From: Asterella californica
Taxonomy: Eukaryota > Streptophyta > Marchantiopsida > Marchantiales > Aytoniaceae
Reading direction: 5' to 3'
Length of the DNA stretch: 64,000 nt
Assembly (NCBI GenBank): GCA_036924285.1
Contig: JAYKYS010000001.1
Span: 9,015,501 to 9,079,500, forward strand
In this document: in pieces, positions 58,339 through 64,000 of the stretch
How positions within the stretch are numbered: position 1 is the stretch's first letter
Layout: every line of letters begins with the position of its first letter
Notes under the pieces: generated by a model
What the model saw: the letters and a program-made list of their open reading frames with translations, nothing else
Told to the model about the DNA's origin: nothing
The model's database searches: none
Position numbers and translations under genes: made by a program

Positions 58339-59501
58339 CTCCCAATTAATGTGAAGTTAGAACTACTCCCATTTCTTCTCTACACTTGTGATGTTTTTCT
58401 CTAGCAAGGACTTTGGTTAATACATCTGTTGCCATATCAGCAGTCGAACAGTACTCCAACTTAACCACATTTTCTTCTTCCTTCTCTTCAAGGAAGTGTC
58501 TTCTGATCCTGATATGTTTGGTACGGAGATGATGCACTGGGTTTTTAGCTAGACTGATATTCCCAATTTTATCACATAGAAATTCAGTTGTCTTTCCTGT
58601 TTATACCTCAACTCTTCTAGCAACCTTCCAACTCAATCCAATTGCTTCTTGAACAGCAGCTGAAGCCGCCATAAACTCAACTTCAGTGGTAGACATAGCC
58701 ACTGTAGCTTGTTATTTGCTTCCTCAACTGATTGCACCTCCACTCAGAATAAATATGTATCCACTAGTTGGACGACTGTTGTCTTCGTCATCTCTCCAAC
58801 TTGAATCTGTGAAGCAAATCAAAGTAGGATAACAATTCTGTATTCTGTACTCCAAGTAGGCATTTTTTGTTCTCTTCAAGTACCGTAGAACTCATTTTAC
58901 ACATTTCTAGTGTGTAAGATCATGATTGCTAGTGTATATAGGAAGTGCTCCACTGCATACGATATGTTCGATCTGGTACAGACCATCGTATACATTAGTG
59001 TTCTGATAGCACTCTAGTAAACAAACTGAATGTTGTCAGTATCATTCTTTTCTGCTTCTTGATTTTGATTTAGCTTCCAACCTAACTACAAAGGTATAGC
59101 AGTTGGTCTAGATTCCTCTAATCGATACTTCTCCAACATGGATTCTATGTAATGTGCTTGGCTTAATCGGATCCAACCTTGTGATCGATCTCTATCAATT
59201 TTGATGCCTAACACAAATTTTACAAGACCAATGATAGTCATATCAAATGCAGAACACATGCTTTTGATCACTTTCTGAGTTCCCTCCTTGTTTTTCTCTT
59301 GAAGCAGCATATTATCTACATAGATTACAATAAAAAGAGTTCCAATTGGAATTTTGGAATAGACACTCAGATCAGAATTGAGATGGGAAAAATATTGATC
59401 TTTTATATAATTATTTTACTTCTCATATCAAACTCTAGGAGCTTGTTTTAGACCATATAGAGCTTTTGTGAGACGAGAGAGCTTGCCTTCCATTTCGTAC
59501 C
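58339..59501 (-). pseudogene. Old Ty1/copia relic: RT and RNase H end
   Basis: On the minus strand from 59,501: KLSRLTKALYGLKQAPR (RT), then a stop. Next come YVDNMLLQEKNK (the catalytic YVDD has become YVDN), SMCSAFDMTIIGLVKFVLGI and GWIRLSQAHYIESMLEKY, then a stop. RNase H pieces follow, ending in RTKHIRIRRHF and DMATDVLTK...EKHHKCR, the usual copia C-terminus. After the stop near 58,346, AATTGGGAG and TGTTAAC (58,338 downward) look like a polypurine tract and LTR start. Several stops show it is dead. It is cut at 59,501 by the LTR of the young element on the opposite strand. Confidence 0.85.
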
Positions 59502-59765
59502 TGTTAGAATACTGTACGCAGTGTGAATACCCCTCTTAGCAGTAAGCAGTTCAGGCTTTTAGGATGGTGACCTTTCGTAAGGTCACCAAGGCCAAGACCC
59601 CAAGGTATATTATTCTGGTTGGAGGCCATTGTACATTATTGAGTATCTACTTACTTGGTTTTGCCTACACTCTATTGAGGAGCTCTCCCCACACTCTCAC
59701 ACTGTCCTTATGCCGTGACTTAGAGTTTCACCTTAGTCTATTCTATTAGCAGTCCATTTCCAACA
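59502..59765 (+). mobile_element. 5' LTR of a Ty1/copia element
   Basis: A 264-bp LTR begins TGTTAGAA and ends TTCCAACA (imperfect inverted ends, TG...CA). It contains a TATATTA box near 59,604 and a hairpin GGTGACCTT-TCGT-AAGGTCACC at about 59,565-59,586. The primer-binding site follows at once. Left flank GTACC (59,497-59,501) should be the target duplication; its partner lies beyond the window. Confidence 0.88.
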
Positions 59766-59777
59766 TGGTATCAGAGC
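59766..59777 (+). other. Primer-binding site (initiator tRNA-Met type)
   Basis: TGGTATCAGAGC directly after the LTR is the standard plant copia primer-binding site, complementary to the 3' end of initiator tRNA-Met. Confidence 0.93.
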
Positions 59778-59949
59778 TTTGCATTGTTGATGCACTAGCA
59801 CAATAGCATAGGCACTAGGTAGGCCTTCGGCCCTTAGGTGAGAGCAGTTGGAGGACGCTTCAGCTGCTGCGAGAAGGACGCTTCACGCACCCATATTCTG
59901 TACCTTCGCTAACAGAATTTCACCGTTCCAGCGATCAATCTGATACAGA

Positions 59950-62900
59950 ATGTCTGCCCCCTTTGACACCAAAGGCTGGGCCAAGTTCGACGGCACATAC
60001 TTCACGCTGTGGAAGCACAAGACAACCTTGCGGCTCAGGGCCCATGGTGTTCTTGACATCGTGGAAGGGAACGTGCAGAGACCACGTGCCACGACGCCCG
60101 GAGGTACTGCGGTACCCATCCCTCCCCCTGCTACCGGACCCGGTAGCATCGCAGATTGGGATCAGCGTGACGTTAACGCACTCGCAGCGATCAACGAATG
60201 TTGCGAGAACAGCGTGGCAGGACATCTAATGTCCTGCGCCACATCGAACGATGCATGGTCCACCTTGACCAGACACTTTGCAGGTCAAGACATGGTGACC
60301 AAGATGCACTTGAGAGAGAAGTTGCGGGTTTTAAAGATGAAACCCAACGAGACTGTTACCCAACATGTCAACAACTTCAAGTCTCTCACCCAGCAGATGA
60401 CTTCAGCTGGATTGATAATTGCCAACGAGGAGCAAGTCCTCGCGTTGATGGGCAGCATGCCCAACAACTACCATCTATTTTTGCAGGCGATGAGAACGAA
60501 CCCAAATCTCTCGCTACAGGACCTCATCACCTTCCTCATCCAGGAGGAAACGATCGGTCGCAAATTATCGATGGAACCATCCACTGCCTTGTTTGCAGGA
60601 CGCCGGCAAGGAGGACGCAATGGCAACAACCGGCGCAACAATGGCAACAACCGACAAGGTGGCAACCAGCCACCAAAGAGACCGCCAGATCCTAACGAGA
60701 AATGTTTTCAGTGCAACAAGCCCGGGCACCGCATCGCCGAGTGTCCGGACAAACCCAGCAGCAGTAATGACAACTCGACTGCTGGTAACAAAAACAAGAA
60801 CAAGAATCGCCGTTCCCAAAACAACAACGGCAACACTCGTCGGGTTCTGGTGGCGCAATGTTCGTCTGCAATCGTGCAGACAGCTGATCCCAACTGGTAT
60901 GTGGACACGGGTGCCACACACCACATGGCGCATAATCGACGACAATTCGTCGAATACTCACCCGTCTCTTCTGAGAACACCGAGAACGATGCAATTCTAC
61001 TCGGTGACAACACCACCATCCACGTTGCTGGTTCCGGCATGGTGGAAGTGCGCCTGCTCAACGGCGAGCATGTGTACATACGTGACGTTCTTCACGTACC
61101 CGCCTTGCAAAAGAATTTATTCTCAGCTCGGCAATTTGATGCCAATGGCGGTTGGTGCCTAATCGGCAACGGATTCTGTCATCTTGAAGACAGATTCGGT
61201 CAAGTGCTAGCTCCCTGTCCCACTGTGGACGATCTCTACATGCTCGGAAATTCAATTTTGGTCGCTGACCAAACCGCGCTTATAGCTACAGCTGGTAGGA
61301 CTTCAGTAATCCACACACTACCTCCCAGCCAGCGATCAGGACCGCGCTTGCGAGCTAGACCACAATCTAATCAGCGGACTAGCATCTCACTATACAACCG
61401 CAACATGCGCAGGATCCGCTTCCCACGGTCCAGGCCCAGCCCCGCCTCACAGATTGCGCACACCCAAGCTGAAATTCAGCCAAGTCACTCACGGAATTTT
61501 CAAATCCCTAATTCTGAGCACTCTCTCACTAGAGAAGTCCCAATCACTCCACCAAATTCGGAGTTGTCCCACTTGGAAAATGAAGGCCCAAATTCAGTCC
61601 GCGCGGGGTCTACCCCCCTCACCACCACACCCCTTGGGCAATTTCCTGTTAGGACTCCACCTCTTGGTGCTCCACCTCCTCCACGCATGACCACAGGCCG
61701 CACACGGATCGAGTCGTTTCCCTCTACACGGATCGACTCAGCTGGCACACCTCTAGGAAGCCTCGCACCCCTAAGCCAAATCATTACTGCAGCGGCCACG
61801 CACCCCTTGAGTGCATACACGGATCCCGCAGCCAGTGGGGACTTTCACGCGCCCCCTCATCGCACACCCATCTCCGGAGACCCTCACGACGCCCCTCCAC
61901 GCGCGCCGTTCCAGGATGGGGATGGGGACCCCATCCGGATAGGAATGGGATCCCCATCCGCGCCGCATGCATTGCGCATGCGGCGCGGGGGCAATCCCCC
62001 CCGCAATGAGGATCGGGATGGGGATGCGATCCCCATCCAGATGGGGCCATCCCCATCTAGGCGTACGTCCCCGCGCAGCGGGGACGCACGCACCATATCC
62101 CCGCGGTGGCGGGGATATGATGGCACCCCCGCATCGGGGGTGCTGCACCCGCATCCCCGCAATGGGGATGCGTGCCCCCTATCCCCGCCGCCGCGGGGAT
62201 ATGGGAGCAGGGATGCGCATCCCCACATCGGGGAGCGCACATCCCCGCGCGGGGGAGCCGGCCCCTTACCGCGCGGGGCCGGCAATCTAACCCCCGCGGA
62301 CTGCCCCGAAGGCAGTCCGCCAGGGGACCAAGGGGACGGTCCCTCTCACAGGGACGTAGTCCCCCGGACTGGGACGCAGGGACTTCTTGGCCCTGGTCCT
62401 TATAATCTTCCTCCGGTTTCCCTCCTCCATCTCGATCCAGCTCTGAATTTTCCCGACTTACACCCTGCAAATTCCGAGTTCTTCAGATCACGATCTCCTC
62501 CGCGCCTACTAGACGGCATCCAGGGTTTCACATCTGGCAGTCGGACTCCTCCACCGACGCCACCTAGACCCTGTGCCCTCGTTACTACGACGGGCGATCT
62601 CTCTACCTTGTGGCATCAGCGACTCGGCCATATCAACCATCATCGAGTTCATGAACTGAGCCACCGCAAGTACGTTACCGGCCTCCCTTCCTTCCCGCTC
62701 TCTGAGGATATTTGTCCAGCTTGTGCACACGGCAAGCATGCACGCACTAAATTCCCACGTGCCAGCTCCACTCGATCTACTCGTCCTCTGGCACTGGTCC
62801 ATTCTGATATTAGTGGTCGCATCTCCCCTTGCACCTTTTCTGGCTATGAGTATTTCATCACCTTTATTGATGATTACTCGCGCTACACTGTCACTCGTCT

Positions 62901-64000
62901 TCTCTACTATAAGAGTGACTGTTTTGCTGCTTTCCGGGACTATCTAGCATTTGCTGAGCGCGCCACTGGCCAATCTCTCGTCACTTTGCGATCTGACAAT
63001 GGCGGGGAATATCGTTCAGCTGCTTTTGACGCTTTCTGTCGCGAGCGTGGCATCCAGCGTCAATTCACAGTCCCTTACTCTCCTCAGCAGAATGGCGTTG
63101 CTGAACGTAAGAACCGCAGCTTGCTTGATGCTGTCCGTTCCATGCTTTACACCTCCACGCTCATCAAGCCCTTCTGGGGTGAAGCAATCACCTGCGCCAC
63201 CTTCCTCCAGAACCGGTGTCCGTCTAAGGCTATCCCGTCTATGACCACACCTTATGAACTCTGGCACTCCTATGCCTCCACAACACCTCGTCGACCCGAT
63301 CTCTCCTTTCTGCGCGTCTTTGGCTGCCGCGCTTTTTCCCAGGTCCCCGAGGTTGAGCGCACAAAGCTCGATGATCGCTCTCACGAGTGTATCTTCCTAG
63401 GCTATAGCGGCCAGAGTAAGGGTTACCGTCTCCAAAGAAAATCTGACGGTCATACCTTCACTTCTCGTGATGTTATCTTCGATGAGTCTTCTCCGACTCT
63501 CCCTCCCACATCCACCCCCTCTGCTGATCTCCCACTCACTCAAGCATCTCCTGAGACCAACGTCCATTTTTATCATACTGTGCCCGCTCCTTCAGCTGGC
63601 CCAGCTCATTTCTCGTCGGTCTCTCCCGGTTTCTCTTCAGTGGGAGTTCCTCTGCCATCTCCTGCCCATCCAGCTCCAACCCCATCCACTGGTCTTGGAT
63701 CTGGAGGAGGAGTCCCTAGCAGTCATGGCCTTGGCGGAGGAGTCACCAGCAGTACACAGTCCAGTGGGAGCAGTCGTCCTCCACGTTCTCACTCTTCAAG
63801 CACTCACTCTCCCCCTGCAGAGAACTTGAGCCCGCGCCATCCTTACCTTCGGCGCACATCACCACGCTCACCACGAGTTTCCAGCTCCACCCACAGCGAG
63901 TCCTCTCTTCCTCCATTGGATTTCCCAGCACCGCCTCCATTGAGACGATCAGCTCGTCATTCAGTTCCTCCACAGCGGAACCCAGATGAAGGCTACGACC
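59950..64000 (+). CDS. Ty1/copia gag-pol polyprotein, intact so far, cut by window edge
   Basis: One frame is open for 1,350 codons from the ATG at 59,950 to the end of the window with no stop. Order: copia Gag (about residues 5-215, MSAPFDTKGWAKFDGTYFTL start); CCHC knuckle C252, C255, H260, C265; aspartic protease WYVDTGATHH with D319; then an unusual Pro/Gly/Arg-rich insert (about 445-875). GAG-pre-integrase follows (LWHQRLGH at 887-894, zinc pair C922/C925), then the integrase core with D953, D1016 and E1052 (exact D,D-35-E) and a Ser/Pro linker. Reverse transcriptase and RNase H would lie beyond 64,000. Gag and Pol in one frame is normal for copia. Intact catalytic residues and a long open frame argue for recent insertion. 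It sits inside an older copia relic on the other strand. It is much more GC-rich than the surroundings. Confidence 0.95.
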   Translation, partial: MSAPFDTKGWAKFDGTYFTLWKHKTTLRLRAHGVLDIVEGNVQRPRATTPGGTAVPIPPPATGPGSIADWDQRDVNALAAINECCENSVAGHLMSCATSNDAWSTLTRHFAGQDMVTKMHLREKLRVLKMKPNETVTQHVNNFKSLTQQMTSAGLIIANEEQVLALMGSMPNNYHLFLQAMRTNPNLSLQDLITFLIQEETIGRKLSMEPSTALFAGRRQGGRNGNNRRNNGNNRQGGNQPPKRPPDPNEKCFQCNKPGHRIAECPDKPSSSNDNSTAGNKNKNKNRRSQNNNGNTRRVLVAQCSSAIVQTADPNWYVDTGATHHMAHNRRQFVEYSPVSSENTENDAILLGDNTTIHVAGSGMVEVRLLNGEHVYIRDVLHVPALQKNLFSARQFDANGGWCLIGNGFCHLEDRFGQVLAPCPTVDDLYMLGNSILVADQTALIATAGRTSVIHTLPPSQRSGPRLRARPQSNQRTSISLYNRNMRRIRFPRSRPSPASQIAHTQAEIQPSHSRNFQIPNSEHSLTREVPITPPNSELSHLENEGPNSVRAGSTPLTTTPLGQFPVRTPPLGAPPPPRMTTGRTRIESFPSTRIDSAGTPLGSLAPLSQIITAAATHPLSAYTDPAASGDFHAPPHRTPISGDPHDAPPRAPFQDGDGDPIRIGMGSPSAPHALRMRRGGNPPRNEDRDGDAIPIQMGPSPSRRTSPRSGDARTISPRWRGYDGTPASGVLHPHPRNGDACPLSPPPRGYGSRDAHPHIGERTSPRGGAGPLPRGAGNLTPADCPEGSPPGDQGDGPSHRDVVPRTGTQGLLGPGPYNLPPVSLLHLDPALNFPDLHPANSEFFRSRSPPRLLDGIQGFTSGSRTPPPTPPRPCALVTTTGDLSTLWHQRLGHINHHRVHELSHRKYVTGLPSFPLSEDICPACAHGKHARTKFPRASSTRSTRPLALVHSDISGRISPCTFSGYEYFITFIDDYSRYTVTRLLYYKSDCFAAFRDYLAFAERATGQSLVTLRSDNGGEYRSAAFDAFCRERGIQRQFTVPYSPQQNGVAERKNRSLLDAVRSMLYTSTLIKPFWGEAITCATFLQNRCPSKAIPSMTTPYELWHSYASTTPRRPDLSFLRVFGCRAFSQVPEVERTKLDDRSHECIFLGYSGQSKGYRLQRKSDGHTFTSRDVIFDESSPTLPPTSTPSADLPLTQASPETNVHFYHTVPAPSAGPAHFSSVSPGFSSVGVPLPSPAHPAPTPSTGLGSGGGVPSSHGLGGGVTSSTQSSGSSRPPRSHSSSTHSPPAENLSPRHPYLRRTSPRSPRVSSSTHSESSLPPLDFPAPPPLRRSARHSVPPQRNPDEGYD
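61920..62370 (+). repeat. Dense array of about 15 distinct perfect hairpins inside the gag-pol frame
   Basis: Back-to-back palindromes with 5-11-bp stems and mostly 1-5-nt loops. Examples: GGATGGGG-A-CCCCATCC (61,920), CGCCGCATGC-ATTGC-GCATGCGGCG (61,961), GGATGGGGAT-GCG-ATCCCCATCC (62,016), AGATGGGG-CCAT-CCCCATCT (62,039), CGTCCCCGC-GCA-GCGGGGACG (62,066), CATATCCCCGC-GGTG-GCGGGGATATG (62,094), GCACCCCCG-CAT-CGGGGGTGC (62,123), GCATCCCC-GCAAT-GGGGATGC (62,151), TATCCCCGC-CGCC-GCGGGGATA (62,180), GCCGGCCCC/GGGGCCGGC (62,257), GCGGACTGCC-CCGAA-GGCAGTCCGC (62,296). Stems differ from one another yet each pairs with itself. The tract encodes residues 657-807 with no stop. Confidence 0.95.

Noticed and set aside
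61500..62800. Several open frames of 90-137 codons on the minus strand across the GC-rich tract
   Set aside because: They are shadows of the intact plus-strand gag-pol frame; palindromes keep both strands open.
1..64000. Organellar or bacterial origin of the window
   Set aside because: GT-AG introns, a core histone, nuclear-type tRNA genes and copia elements fit only nuclear DNA.

Overview
This looks like nuclear DNA from a land plant or close streptophyte relative. It is AT-rich and gene-poor. Supporting signs are eukaryotic tRNA genes without encoded CCA, GT-AG introns, a histone H2A with a plant H2A.W-like SPK tail, and a Ty1/copia element whose primer-binding site (TGGTATCAGAGC) is the one typical of plant copia elements. 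A non-seed plant is my guess; the sequence alone does not fix the species.

Layout. 0.2-4.6 kb: decayed DNA-transposon genes (a CCHC zinc-knuckle tail on +, a DDE-transposase-like pseudogene on -). 5.7-14.4 kb: a tRNA neighbourhood with three intact and one broken tRNA-Ile(AAT), Leu(TAG), Val(AAC), Val(CAC) and Leu(CAG). It is peppered with a Mutator-like MITE family (two copies with 9-bp target duplications) and a second repeat family sharing the core GATGGGGTCTTTCCATC. 17.2-17.6 kb: a compact, strongly structured segment carrying AAACCCTAAA beside a hairpin, a candidate plant-type telomerase RNA. 17.6-27 kb: AT-rich DNA with small repeats, including a recurring two-hairpin module. 27-30 kb: a C2H2 zinc finger plus reverse transcriptase plus C-terminal domain retroelement, full of stops but with catalytic aspartates kept.

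33.7-35.1 kb: an intact two-exon histone H2A gene (-). 36.5-44.5 kb: a minus-strand locus built from repeated exon modules with good splice signals, part of which is duplicated (38.45-39.99 and 42.80-44.50 kb). 48.7-50.2 kb: relics of a RecQ helicase and of a cystathionine-lyase-family PLP enzyme. 52.8-53.8 kb: a 1-kb element with about 100-bp terminal inverted repeats. 54-57 kb: direct and tandem repeats. 58.3-59.5 kb: an old copia RT/RNase H relic (-), interrupted by a young copia element whose 5' LTR starts at 59,502.

The longest gene is that young copia gag-pol, open for 1,350 codons from 59,950 to the window edge. Between its protease and GAG-pre-integrase domains it carries about 427 extra residues. 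The middle of that insert (61,920-62,370) is a dense array of about fifteen different, almost perfect palindromic hairpins that still reads through in frame. I consider this array, the telomerase-RNA candidate and the repeated-module gene the most unusual items here.
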